Origin: a virus
Length of the DNA: 25,089 bases
IMG/VR virus record: IMGVR_UViG_3300027365_000055
Span: 1 to 25,089 of that record
Reading direction: 5' to 3' (one strand)
Shown here: piece after piece, positions 1-7,749 of the stretch
How positions within the stretch are numbered: the stretch's first letter is position 1
Layout of the letters: every line of letters starts with the position of its first letter
The notes under the pieces: model-generated
Seen by the model: the letters and a program-made list of their open reading frames with translations, nothing else
Databases searched by the model: none
What the model was told of the DNA's origin: nothing
Translations under genes and position numbers: made by a program

Positions 1-79
1 TAGTTATAGTATAGTAGTAGTATTATTAATAGTTAATAGTACTATAAGATCTTAGGGTTTAACGGTCTTGATTTAAAAA

Positions 80-121
80 GCTGGAAAATTAAAAAGATCC
101 CGGGTTTTTAGTCCGGGATCT
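80..121 (-). terminator. Rho-independent terminator of the late operon
   Basis: A perfect 9-bp stem, AGATCCCGG (95-103) with CCGGGATCT (113-121), has a 9-nt loop. Read on the minus strand it is followed by TTTTTAATTTT (the complement of 84-94). It starts 22 nt after the holin stop codon, where the packed minus-strand operon ends. Hairpin plus U tract is the textbook intrinsic terminator, so late transcription very likely stops here. Confidence 0.9.
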
Positions 122-143
122 CTGGGGTTTGCTTACTTTGCTG

Positions 144-518
144 TCATTCTTTATGTATGTAATTTATTTTAACCGCTTCATTATTTAAGTCTAATTTCCA
201 GCCTTCTTTTTTCTTGAAATTATTTTCCGCTAGCTTCTTAATTTCCTTCTTATCCTTATATGTGGGTTTAAAACCTGCCTGTTCCAGCTCTGATATAATC
301 TGTTCTACTACGTCATCGACTGTGTTTATGTAAGGTAGGTTTTCGAAATTATCCTCGATCTGATCTAAAACCTTACTTACAATGTTAAGCCACCTGTAAC
401 CCTTAGCTACAAAAACCTTAAGTTCTGGCCGCACTTTAAGTAAAATTCCGATCAGTATAGAAATAGCCGGTATTAAACCTAAAGCTACGTTTAAAACTAA
501 CTGCCAATTAATATCCAT
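144..518 (-). CDS. Putative phage holin, LL-H-like, single N-terminal membrane helix
   Basis: This 124-aa protein has one strongly hydrophobic segment at residues 5-28 and then a long charged, helical cytoplasmic-type tail (residues 45-124) with many Lys and Glu. That layout matches the LL-H superfamily of phage holins, which oligomerise in the inner membrane and release the endolysin. Its start codon overlaps the amidase stop codon in a TAATG junction, so the two are probably translated together. It is the last gene before the terminator. The sequence alone does not prove hole formation. It could instead be another small membrane protein of the lysis cassette, since the XhlA-like protein nearby also has a membrane helix. 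Confidence 0.6.
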   Translation of the reverse strand: MDINWQLVLNVALGLIPAISILIGILLKVRPELKVFVAKGYRWLNIVSKVLDQIEDNFENLPYINTVDDVVEQIISELEQAGFKPTYKDKKEIKKLAENNFKKKEGWKLDLNNEAVKINYIHKE

Positions 519-1255
519 TATTTAGCCCCCTTAGCTTTATTTAAAAACTTCTGGAAGTTATTAAAGAAGTTTTCATACTCTTTGGTCTCTTTTTTAAGGT
601 CCTCTACTTCTCTTTCTGCTACCACCCGGCGGCTGTATTCCCTGTCAAGCTGTAGCTGTAGATCTTCCTTTTTATTTTTAGTAATCTTAAAATACTTACA
701 GATCCCGTCTAAGATCTCTTTGGCTGTTTCATTCTGGAATTCCGTGTCTAGTATTAAAGAAGCTTCGTCCTTATTAGTCATAAACCCGCCCTCGACTAAG
801 ATAGCCGGCGGTAAAGTTTCCTTTAATACATAAAAGTTACCTTCTTTAATACCTCTGTTCCTCTGCGGCGTTCCCTTAATTAATTCCTGCTGTACTGCCG
901 CGGCTAGTTTTCTACCTTCTGCCGATCCTGGGTAGTGAAAGGTTTCTATACCCTCTGCACCGGACCAGCCTTCACCTGCGGCGTTAAAATGAATACTTAC
1001 GTAAATCGCCTTATGATTAGACCCTAAAGACTTAAAAGCTGTATTAGCCCTATTTACGCGCTTTTCCAGGGACACGTCCTCTAACTCTGGCGCTACCATT
1101 GTAACATTAAAACCTAAATTCTCGGCCAGGGTCCTAAGTTTTACAGCTGTAGGTCGGTTGAACTCGTTTTCACGGGTCCCGCCAGGGGTCCGCTTCCCTG
1201 GCGTTTCTATACCGTGACCGTCGTCAATAAAGATCGTGATATTTTCTGGCTTCAT
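518..1255 (-). CDS. N-acetylmuramoyl-L-alanine amidase (Amidase_3), endolysin
   Basis: This 245-aa zinc amidase cleaves the bond between N-acetylmuramic acid and L-alanine of peptidoglycan and is the likely endolysin. Amidase_3 landmarks are all present. They are DDGHG with H14, a conserved acidic position in RENEFN (E29 or E31), SIHFNA with H89, and the catalytic Glu in VEGGFMTN (E155). The catalytic domain spans about residues 5-190. Residues 196-245 form a charged coiled-coil-like tail in place of a familiar wall-binding domain. No signal peptide is seen, so release would depend on the holin. The start has a good GGGAGG site upstream. It follows the XhlA-like gene by 3 nt and overlaps the holin gene. 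Confidence 0.93.
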   Translation of the reverse strand: MKPENITIFIDDGHGIETPGKRTPGGTRENEFNRPTAVKLRTLAENLGFNVTMVAPELEDVSLEKRVNRANTAFKSLGSNHKAIYVSIHFNAAGEGWSGAEGIETFHYPGSAEGRKLAAAVQQELIKGTPQRNRGIKEGNFYVLKETLPPAILVEGGFMTNKDEASLILDTEFQNETAKEILDGICKYFKITKNKKEDLQLQLDREYSRRVVAEREVEDLKKETKEYENFFNNFQKFLNKAKGAK

Positions 1256-1258
1256 ATC

Positions 1259-1624
1259 TTAAAAACCTCCCTTTGCTACAAAGTAACCAATAAGTGCGGC
1301 TATCGTCCACTTGATTACTTTAAGTGTATATTCCCGCCAGTCCTCGTTGTCCTGGCGGTTAGTTTTACTTATCCCTTCCAGGTATGTAAAAAGCCTACTT
1401 TCTAAATTATCAAGCTTAGTTCCGAACCCTTCTATATATGTTTTAATTTCTGCCTGGGCCATCTGTAGACTGCTTATATTTTCTTCGTTTTTATCTGTAG
1501 CGTATTCTACTTTACTAAGCCTTTCCCCGTAACCGTTAAACTTTTCCTTTAACCTCTGTAAATCTGCGCAGGGTTGGTTACAATCCCCGTTATTACTATT
1601 TCTGCTGTTATTAGTGTCGCCCAT
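1259..1624 (-). CDS. Hemolysin XhlA-like membrane protein of the lysis cassette
   Basis: This 121-aa protein has a low-complexity Asn/Ser N-terminus, a coiled-coil central region (about residues 20-95) and one C-terminal hydrophobic helix (about 102-118, in VIKWTIAALIGYFVA). That is the architecture of XhlA proteins, which in PBSX work with the holin XhlB and the amidase XlyA in host lysis. Two cysteines lie near the N-terminus (C15, C19). It has a GGGGG ribosome site and sits directly before the amidase. The family match rests on architecture and position more than on strict sequence motifs, so a general phage coiled-coil membrane protein remains possible. Confidence 0.7.
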   Translation of the reverse strand: MGDTNNSRNSNNGDCNQPCADLQRLKEKFNGYGERLSKVEYATDKNEENISSLQMAQAEIKTYIEGFGTKLDNLESRLFTYLEGISKTNRQDNEDWREYTLKVIKWTIAALIGYFVAKGGF

Positions 1625-1654
1625 TAACTACGCCCCCTATAATTATATAAGTTT

Positions 1655-1801
1655 CTATATTTTTGAAAGAATGTTATTCTTGTCAGTATCTGTTAATGCA
1701 GGATAATCATTATCTAAAATATCAGCCGCAGTTCTACCTTCTGTCTCAACTTTTCTTTTAACAACTCTTACAAATATATTAATTTGAAATGGTTTAAGCA
1801 C
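1655..1801 (-). CDS. Small conserved-looking phage protein, 48 aa, GTG start
   Basis: This 48-codon ORF runs from GTG at 1801 to TAG at 1655. It overlaps the end of the fibre-assembly gene by 8 nt and has AGGTGGTGG at a suitable distance upstream. The product starts LKPFQINIFVRVVKRK, then has an acidic Asp-rich half ending in NNILSKI, and reads as a compact helical protein. Similar very small proteins often sit between tail-fibre and lysis genes in Bacillota phages. I do not recognise a function. The reading frame fills what would otherwise be a 170-nt gap in a packed operon, and this together with its ribosome site supports it being real. Confidence 0.6.
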   Translation of the reverse strand: MLKPFQINIFVRVVKRKVETEGRTAADILDNDYPALTDTDKNNILSKI

Positions 1802-2309
1802 TTGTACCACCACCTATTATATCTGCTAAAGCATTTTCTAGCTCAGCTATTCTATATTCTTCATAAGTATTAAACCAAGACGGGTCTGGCTCAACTCCTA
1901 TTTCTGTAATTTCAACTTCAACTCCATTTTCATTAAAATATTTTCTACCAACATAATCAACTTTAATTTCCCACTCATTTATATCGTGATTAAATATAGC
2001 TCTTTCATTTACCGAAGTTTGAGGAGGGGTGATATCAGTTAATTCATTTCCTACTTCGCCTATTTGTTCGATTTCTATTTTTTTACCAGTATCTTTATAA
2101 TAAAAGTTTTCCCCTCTATAATCAGCTTTCACTTCCCAACTTTCTGTACTTTCATTAAATATTGCTACTTCATTTTCACTTAATGAAGGTGGTTCAATAT
2201 CAGTAGCAAAAGCTGGGATAAGATGCTTTGCTTTTTCCAAAGGATTTTCTCTTGCTTCACCTTCTGTCAAAAACTCATACTTATCTCGACTGTAATGATA
2301 TATCTTCAT
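1794..2309 (-). CDS. Tail fibre assembly-like protein with duplicated module
   Basis: This 171-aa protein sits just after the collar-domain fibre gene, the usual place for a fibre chaperone or accessory protein. Residues 40-94 and 95-141 are clear repeats. Both begin with PP, contain an AIFN...W-E-K--DY-G core (AIFN at 49-52 and 104-107) and end in E-IGE/V, with a period of 55 residues. Phage fibre-assembly proteins often carry such PP...W...DYRG segments. The C-terminus is a short helix. A perfect AGGAGG site precedes the ATG. Its DNA is visibly AT-richer than most of the operon, as is the fibre gene. Direct participation in the virion is an alternative. Confidence 0.6.
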   Translation of the reverse strand: MKIYHYSRDKYEFLTEGEARENPLEKAKHLIPAFATDIEPPSLSENEVAIFNESTESWEVKADYRGENFYYKDTGKKIEIEQIGEVGNELTDITPPQTSVNERAIFNHDINEWEIKVDYVGRKYFNENGVEVEITEIGVEPDPSWFNTYEEYRIAELENALADIIGGGTSA

Positions 2310-2321
2310 TAATTAACCTCC

Positions 2322-3302
2322 TTAATATTTAATTAATGGTAGTAAAGCAACATTCCTTGATCTTATTTCATCTACTAAATTTTCCCAATCTTCTTTTAAA
2401 TGTGGATTCGGTATGTCATCACTAACAGTAAAACTTAAAGGGACATTATTTAGCGTACCATCTGTAGTAAATCCATCAGGCGGCTGCCTTATAGGGAAAG
2501 GTAGTTTTAAACCAAAATCTTGCCAACTTCCAAAATCTCTACCACTATCAACACCCCGACCATTATCAAATCCTCTAACAAATTCACCGCGAAGATCAGG
2601 CAAATTAAAAGTTGTGCTCCCATCACCTGATCCAAAAACAGTTCCAATTTCACCAAATAAATCAGAATAAGTAGTCCTTGATAGTTCAGCCCCGTTACAT
2701 TCTAAATACCCATTAGGAATATTATTAACTGCTCTCCATATTACTGTTCCTGGTGGAACAGCAGTGCTGATTATTTCAGATAAATGCTTACCATCTAAAG
2801 TATCTGCATTAAGGGCTGTACCGTTAACACTTATAATTAATTGGTTATTTACATCATCATAATTCAAATCGATATTATTTCCAGCTGATATAAGGTTACT
2901 TACAGTATCTTGTAAGGCCTCTAACGGTAAATTGCCGCTATTTCCAGGTATTATATTCCCGTAACCTATACTATTTAAGTCAGAAGTTAGGATATTATCT
3001 TTAATCGTTACAGTAGTTAGGTCGTCAGTAGAATTATAAACTACGTTTTCTACAGAAGAATACAAAAAATTAGCGTTTATTTCAGCTTTTATTCTTCTGT
3101 TAGTTATAAAAATACTAGTTTGGTCTTCTGGTACAGTAAACTGGTTACTTGATACATAGCTTACAGGTTCAAAATCTATAAAACCTGTACTTATTACTTT
3201 TTCTAATATCTTATTATCATTTACCCAATCTTTACGTTCTACACGGTCGATACCTACCCAGTCATTAAGCTTTAACTGCGGTGTTTTATATTGACTGCTC
3301 AT
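2322..3302 (-). CDS. Tail fibre with C-terminal tail-collar domain
   Basis: This 326-aa host-recognition fibre has an N-terminal region (residues 1-110) with the KLNDWVGIDRVERKDW pattern seen at the baseplate-attachment end of Bacillota phage fibres. A linker includes ADTLDGKHLSEI (166-177), the common LDG-H fibre motif. The tail-collar domain runs from VPPGTVIW (about 182) through NLPDLRGEFVRGFDNG (233-248). The C-terminus ends SRNVALLPLIKY, the usual ending of collar-domain fibres. AAAGGAGG lies ahead of the ATG. It follows the DUF2313 wedge gene by 12 nt. At 326 residues it is a short fibre. The 3' half is AT-rich compared with the baseplate genes, which suggests exchange by recombination. 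Confidence 0.88.
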   Translation of the reverse strand: MSSQYKTPQLKLNDWVGIDRVERKDWVNDNKILEKVISTGFIDFEPVSYVSSNQFTVPEDQTSIFITNRRIKAEINANFLYSSVENVVYNSTDDLTTVTIKDNILTSDLNSIGYGNIIPGNSGNLPLEALQDTVSNLISAGNNIDLNYDDVNNQLIISVNGTALNADTLDGKHLSEIISTAVPPGTVIWRAVNNIPNGYLECNGAELSRTTYSDLFGEIGTVFGSGDGSTTFNLPDLRGEFVRGFDNGRGVDSGRDFGSWQDFGLKLPFPIRQPPDGFTTDGTLNNVPLSFTVSDDIPNPHLKEDWENLVDEIRSRNVALLPLIKY

Positions 3303-3314
3303 TTTTAACCTCCT

Positions 3315-3884
3315 TTATGTTAGCGGCGGTCTAGCTACTTCTAATTCGTCAAAAGTATAATTTGCCGCGTCTAATTCATCAAAAGTCATATTTTCTTTAT
3401 CCACTTCGTCCCATATTAAATAAGTAAATTCGTAACTTACACCGTAGTGGGCGTGGATCAAACCGTTAACTATTGCTTTAAGATCTTCTAAGTTCGGCGG
3501 GATCCCTCTTTTACCTACGAATTTAATAATTACTTCATACTGGGCCGGTCTAATCTTTACGTCTACTTCCCCGTTTAAAAAACTTTCACAGACTGATTTA
3601 ATCAAATCTTCGGAAAAGTTACCTACAGCCCGCCAGCGGCTTAATACCCTGGACCGCCTTACATCGTAGCTGTCACTTTCGTTAGTAGGTATATTAAGCA
3701 GTTCTTCCCAGTATTTAAGCCCCCAGGTAGCTGTAGTAATATAAAATTGCTTTCTTAAATCTTCCCGGGCTTCCTCTATGCTATCGTATTCGCTAGCTTG
3801 CGCCGCCTGGATCTGGTTATATAGGTTAGAGAATTTATAATAATAAGGTGCCTGGTTTAACATTCGATCAGTTCTTAAAGTCAT
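3315..3884 (-). CDS. Baseplate wedge protein, DUF2313 / XkdU-like
   Basis: This 189-aa protein sits directly after the baseplate J gene, which is the XkdU (YmfQ, DUF2313) place in PBSX-like tails. The family links the wedge to the fibre. Typical features are an N-terminal helical region with Y-Y-S-LYNQIQAAQASEYD (residues 14-34), the RR-R-L-RW-A-GNFSEDLIKSV segment (about 87-110), and a PPNLEDLKAIVNG stretch followed by a hydrophobic strand. The C-terminus repeats a TFDELD unit (168-173, 177-182), as members of this group often do with T-DELD repeats. The ribosome site is weak, and the start is 1 nt past the stop of the J gene, so translational coupling is likely. Confidence 0.75.
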   Translation of the reverse strand: MTLRTDRMLNQAPYYYKFSNLYNQIQAAQASEYDSIEEAREDLRKQFYITTATWGLKYWEELLNIPTNESDSYDVRRSRVLSRWRAVGNFSEDLIKSVCESFLNGEVDVKIRPAQYEVIIKFVGKRGIPPNLEDLKAIVNGLIHAHYGVSYEFTYLIWDEVDKENMTFDELDAANYTFDELEVARPPLT

Positions 3885-3885
3885 A

Positions 3886-5445
3886 TTAGATCGTCACCGT
3901 CCCCAGGGTTGCTACTTCTTCCTTACCGGGCATTATATCAGTAGTTCCGCCGTTTATTGTAAGATCAGAATAGTTACTAACCCCTGTAGTTTCAATAAGT
4001 AGGGATCCGATCTTATTATAAACTACCGGCTTATCTGAAAAAGCTAGGTCTACAAGGTAATTTTCTACCTTATCTTTAAAGTCAGCTTCTACCTCCGCCT
4101 GGTCGTAACCTTCGGAATAGTCTACTACAGCTGTAATATCTATCGGTAGATCTATAGCTGATATAACGTAAACCATAGCCCCTGCTGGCGCTTTTCCTTC
4201 CCCTAAAGCCTGGCCGTATAAGCTTATAAAGTTAACATTATCTACAGTAACTAAGGTTGTAGTGTCTGTAGTAAGCCTGGTTACTGCTATTTCTATAGGC
4301 TGTAGACCGTCCCAGTAAAAAGGAAGTTCTACATAACCGTAGCTTGTGCTTAAGTCTGCGGCGGTAAGGGTTTTTACAGCTTGATTGTTTTCCGCGTCGG
4401 TTTCATAAACCGGGGTTAAAGTGCCGCGGTCCCTTACTTCGATCTTTAGTAGATCATTAGTTCCGGAATTACTATCTACTTTTACCTGGACCCTGGCCTT
4501 AAAATGGTTCTGGGTTTCTAAAAGATCTTCTAAACCGCCGAATTGATCGTAGTATAAGATCCCGTCCCCCTGGCTATCGTAAGCTAGTTCTGCATTATCA
4601 GCGTTAACTGTAACCCCGTAGCCGTCGGTTAACATAGTTTCAGCTTCTTTTGTAGTATCTAGTTTAGGATCTAAATATTCCTGTACCTCGTCTACTAAAG
4701 TTTCAGTAGCTGGCTGGTATTCAGTATCTATTATAACCGCTTTTACGGTCCCGTTGCCGCGCCATAAAGGCAGAATTCGCTGATCGCCGACCGCTGGTAT
4801 TTCCTGGATCCAGCGAATATAATCATTTCTATTTCCTCCGGTGTCCGGGTGATTTACCTTAAACTCGTAGCGATCGTAAGCTTCCGGATCGTCCTCGGTA
4901 TCAGTACCTAAAATATCTGAACCCTGGTCTATTATCTGTTTAATACCACCGATTGAAGGTTGAAAAATAAAGTCTGATCCTGTAGCTATATTTCCGACCG
5001 TCCCGTCAGTATTACAGGTAACTTTTACAGCTTTTGTTTCATTAGCGGTGAATTCTACCTTTTCGTCGACCGTGTATTCTAAAGGATCCCCTTCATTATC
5101 TAGTATAACAGTATTAAGTAACTGCCCAGCTGGAATAACTACCCCACTGTCTGCTGTTACGTTTAAAGTTCTCTGGTTCGGGGTAGATCCTTTCCGGGTC
5201 ATTCCTATGTCGTTCATTAAGTAATCTAAAAAGCTACCTTCCGCGTATTGAGCAAAAGCGTTTTTTAATATCTGATCTAGTCCGATCTGTAACTGTTTTA
5301 CTTCAAGTGGCGAAGTAGCTACAGTATCATAAACAAAATCGCCGGGTTTTTTACGCCAGTCGTCGCTTATTCTGCTTAACATTCTATCTCTTATATCTGC
5401 TTCCTGTTCTTCATAAACAGATTTAAATTCTGGTCTATCTGCCAT
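3886..5445 (-). CDS. Baseplate J-like protein (XkdT type) with an inserted domain
   Basis: The family forms the baseplate wedge body around the hub. Residues 1-260 match the usual gpJ pattern: GDFVYD (35-40), an ALEVKQL-like helix, FLDYLMNDIGMTRK (72-84), and PDTGGNRNDYIRWIQEIPAVGDQRILPLWRGNGTV-type motifs at about 200-234. The family core resumes at LGEGKAPAGAMVYV (414-427) and runs to the end. In ordinary XkdT proteins the segments around residues 260 and 414 are adjacent. Here about 150 residues (262-413) intervene, rich in beta-type sequence with alternating hydrophobics. That explains the length of 519 aa against the usual 350-390. It has an AAGGGGG ribosome site and lies between the DUF2634 and DUF2313 genes. 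Confidence 0.88.
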   Translation of the reverse strand: MADRPEFKSVYEEQEADIRDRMLSRISDDWRKKPGDFVYDTVATSPLEVKQLQIGLDQILKNAFAQYAEGSFLDYLMNDIGMTRKGSTPNQRTLNVTADSGVVIPAGQLLNTVILDNEGDPLEYTVDEKVEFTANETKAVKVTCNTDGTVGNIATGSDFIFQPSIGGIKQIIDQGSDILGTDTEDDPEAYDRYEFKVNHPDTGGNRNDYIRWIQEIPAVGDQRILPLWRGNGTVKAVIIDTEYQPATETLVDEVQEYLDPKLDTTKEAETMLTDGYGVTVNADNAELAYDSQGDGILYYDQFGGLEDLLETQNHFKARVQVKVDSNSGTNDLLKIEVRDRGTLTPVYETDAENNQAVKTLTAADLSTSYGYVELPFYWDGLQPIEIAVTRLTTDTTTLVTVDNVNFISLYGQALGEGKAPAGAMVYVISAIDLPIDITAVVDYSEGYDQAEVEADFKDKVENYLVDLAFSDKPVVYNKIGSLLIETTGVSNYSDLTINGGTTDIMPGKEEVATLGTVTI

Positions 5446-5451
5446 AAATAT

Positions 5452-5895
5452 TTACCCCCTTTCAGTTAGTGTAATAATACCTTCTATAGGTAGCTTGTCG
5501 TCGTAAATTGTAGTAATCACCGCTTTAATATAAACCTCGTCTAAATCTATTTTGCGACCATTAAACTCATTTTTAATTACTTCAATGTTAAAGACGTCCT
5601 TTACACCGTCTAAATATATACCAGCTTCTTTCACAGCTCTTTTTATTTCGCTTTCCTTAACCCCTCCGGTAAGATTAGATCTTATTACATTAAGTAGATC
5701 ATTACCATATTTATGGTGCTGATCCGGATCGTCCTGGTTAGCATATATCAAATAAACCCCTCTTCTGGTCTGCTGGGCTTTAAAGAATAATTCTTCTACT
5801 GCTACGTTACCGGTCCCTGTTTTTACTGATCCGTTTAAATCTCTTTTAAATTCCATTTTCGACCAGTCAAATACAGGGGTCTTTTTTCCTGCCAT
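5452..5895 (-). CDS. Baseplate protein, DUF2634 / XkdS-like (gp25-type)
   Basis: This 147-aa protein sits immediately before baseplate J, the XkdS (DUF2634) position. XkdS-type proteins are related to the T4 gp25 lysozyme-fold wedge protein. The sequence has the expected order: FDWSKMEFKRDLNG near the N-terminus, a helix carrying AVEELFFKAQQTRRGVYLIY (residues 28-47), HKYGNDLL (61-68), a second helix with KESEIKRAVKEA, and C-terminal strands. The role is structural, joining wedge and sheath at the baseplate. A GGGGTGA ribosome site precedes the ATG, 10 nt downstream of the spike-like gene. Confidence 0.75.
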   Translation of the reverse strand: MAGKKTPVFDWSKMEFKRDLNGSVKTGTGNVAVEELFFKAQQTRRGVYLIYANQDDPDQHHKYGNDLLNVIRSNLTGGVKESEIKRAVKEAGIYLDGVKDVFNIEVIKNEFNGRKIDLDEVYIKAVITTIYDDKLPIEGIITLTERG

Positions 5896-5905
5896 AATAT
5901 CACCC

Positions 5906-6658
5906 CTATCGACTTAAGAATTGAGTAACTACATATTGCACGTTTTCCGGTGTCCCTGTAGGCTCTATTATTACGCTGTCGCCGCCTTTAAGGCTGTCGA
6001 CTACTAAGTTATCACCTCGTAAATACATATCGCTAGGTTTATCGTGTGTGTCAAAATACTGTGTTTGTATATGATTATGTACTACCCAGCTAGGTACAAT
6101 CAAACCGGAAATAGTCCCGTAATTTTCTACATTACAGCTAGTACCTCCGGCCATAGTAGCCTGTACTACCCCGCCGGTCAGTTTCTCGGTTAATACCCAG
6201 CGTGGGTTAGCGCTGTAGTTATCGCCGTCGATCGGACGTACTAAAAAGCGATCCGTCTGTCTAACAGGGTTCATATCTACCGGAATTTCGAAGCGGTCTG
6301 CCGTGTAAACAGGATCTACTAACTGTCCGCTTTTTTCAAACTTAAAAGTAGGGTCCGGGCCGGGTGTTACAGCTTCTAAGATCGGTATTCCTCCGCTGAT
6401 CTTTTCTATTAAGGCCCAGCGGTGGTTATTATCCCCACCGACAAGCGGGTAAGCTAAATAAAGATCGTTAACCCTTAAAGGGTACATTTCCGGCGGTACT
6501 TCGAATAAATCTATATCTAATACAAGTTCTGAACCCTCTAAAATAAAGGTTTCCGTTCCCGGTTCAGTACTATTTACCCTGGCTACTCTAAGGCCTGGGG
6601 GTTGGTTATCATTTTCTTTTCTTAATAGTTTAAGTAAGTCTACTTCTTTATCTGCCAT
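5906..6658 (-). CDS. Baseplate spike/OB-fold protein, DUF2577 / XkdR position, with triple repeat
   Basis: This 250-aa protein lies between the gpD-like hub and the DUF2634 gene, the XkdR (DUF2577) position of PBSX. Three segments look homologous. They are residues 62-88 (RVNDLYLAYP to RWALIEKI), 133-160 (RQTDRFLVRP to RWVLTEKL) and 223-248 (LKGGDSVIIEP to YVVTQFL). Each has D--L--P then a W/Y-V-L-E-L strand, so the usual single OB-like module appears repeated. Residues 194-205 carry H194, H196 and H205 (HNH then DTH), resembling the HxH metal site at the tips of P2 gpV-type spikes. It is longer than typical DUF2577 proteins of about 100 aa. A hub adaptor is the alternative role. Confidence 0.65.
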   Translation of the reverse strand: MADKEVDLLKLLRKENDNQPPGLRVARVNSTEPGTETFILEGSELVLDIDLFEVPPEMYPLRVNDLYLAYPLVGGDNNHRWALIEKISGGIPILEAVTPGPDPTFKFEKSGQLVDPVYTADRFEIPVDMNPVRQTDRFLVRPIDGDNYSANPRWVLTEKLTGGVVQATMAGGTSCNVENYGTISGLIVPSWVVHNHIQTQYFDTHDKPSDMYLRGDNLVVDSLKGGDSVIIEPTGTPENVQYVVTQFLSR

Positions 6659-6669
6659 TAATTAACCCC

Positions 6670-7749
6670 CTAACCTTCCGGATCTATTCCGTATTTATCC
6701 ATCAGCTTTTTAAGTTCGTCGCTGTATTCCTGCTGTACGCCTTTTTCTGTTTCTTCATCAGACGGCGGCGGTTGACTGGCGTTTTCATATTCTATAATAG
6801 GTACGTCCGGCGCTTCCTGTATATCGAACTTAAGTTCTATAAGGTTATCACTCTTAAAAGTCTGTACCGCGTTTTTAATATGATAGGCACCGATTAGTTT
6901 AGTTTTTTCTTCCTCTACATAAATCACGTCCCCGCTGTAAAACTGCGGCATAGTCCCCGGATTTATTCCCTTAATACTCTGTGATTTTTCGACTTTACCT
7001 TTCTGTTTTAATAGATCATTAGCTAATTGATCCATTATTTTAGCCGCCTGTTTGTCTACTTCTTCAAAGTGTGTATAAGGCCCGTACTGTTTAATACTTT
7101 GACTATCGCCTTTAGTAACTACCTTCCCTGTTTCTCTGTTAACAAGCTTTACTATAGTTACTGTTTTTTCGATACTATCCTTGTATTCTGCCTGTTCTAG
7201 GTTAACACCGACTTGGAAGGCCCAGACCTTTTTAGGTGTTTTTCTTTCAAATAGGATCAGACCTTTTTCTGGATCGTATCTAAACCAGTACTTTTTACTG
7301 TTTTCTCTGTAAGTTCGGGCCAGTAAGTCGATAGCTATTTTATCCGGGTCCTTATTCTCGTAAAAAAGCTGGGATAGTACGGCGCCGGTATTTTCCAGCT
7401 GGCCGATCTTTACGCCTGTCTTTTCTGCTAACTGCTTCATTCCCTGGTTAGCTGTTATATTCTTAAAGTAATAATCACCGGGGTTATTTTTCATAAATAT
7501 TAGAGGATCCGCCGCGGTATACTCTGCCTGTCCGTTTGAGTTATAGCGCCGTGATCTTAAAAAACCATAGAACCAGATCTCGTTACTATAACGAAGCTTA
7601 ACTGGCTGACCTAAATAGTTTTCCAGATCACGACTTTTATAAGGCTTAAGGGATAAAGTCCTACACGTGGCGTTTATATTATCCTGTATTCGGGGCGGAC
7701 TGGCTAGTAATGGTCTAATGTCCTGGCCGTTAACTTCTACCTGGATCAT
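6670..7749 (-). CDS. Baseplate hub protein, late control gpD / XkdQ-like
   Basis: This 359-aa protein follows the LysM protein, as XkdQ follows XkdP. The gpD/gp27-like hub proteins form the trimeric centre of the baseplate that receives the spike. Matching features are an N-terminal beta region (IQVEVNGQDIRPLL to VKLRYSNEIWFYGFLRSRRY), the YTAADPLIFMKNNPGDYYFKN-type motif (about 78-98, with AADPLIFM), and the segment KYWFRYDPEKGLILFERK (152-169). A C-terminal beta region leads to a Pro-rich linker (328-333) and a short helix. ATGA overlap with the LysM gene and a weak ribosome site suggest coupled translation. Confidence 0.8.
   Translation of the reverse strand: MIQVEVNGQDIRPLLASPPRIQDNINATCRTLSLKPYKSRDLENYLGQPVKLRYSNEIWFYGFLRSRRYNSNGQAEYTAADPLIFMKNNPGDYYFKNITANQGMKQLAEKTGVKIGQLENTGAVLSQLFYENKDPDKIAIDLLARTYRENSKKYWFRYDPEKGLILFERKTPKKVWAFQVGVNLEQAEYKDSIEKTVTIVKLVNRETGKVVTKGDSQSIKQYGPYTHFEEVDKQAAKIMDQLANDLLKQKGKVEKSQSIKGINPGTMPQFYSGDVIYVEEEKTKLIGAYHIKNAVQTFKSDNLIELKFDIQEAPDVPIIEYENASQPPPSDEETEKGVQQEYSDELKKLMDKYGIDPEG

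Noticed and set aside
582-833. Plus-strand frames over amidase, fibre, tape measure, sheath, scaffold and large terminase genes
   Set aside because: All lie opposite clear minus-strand genes, have no family motifs and no good ribosome sites. They are shadows.
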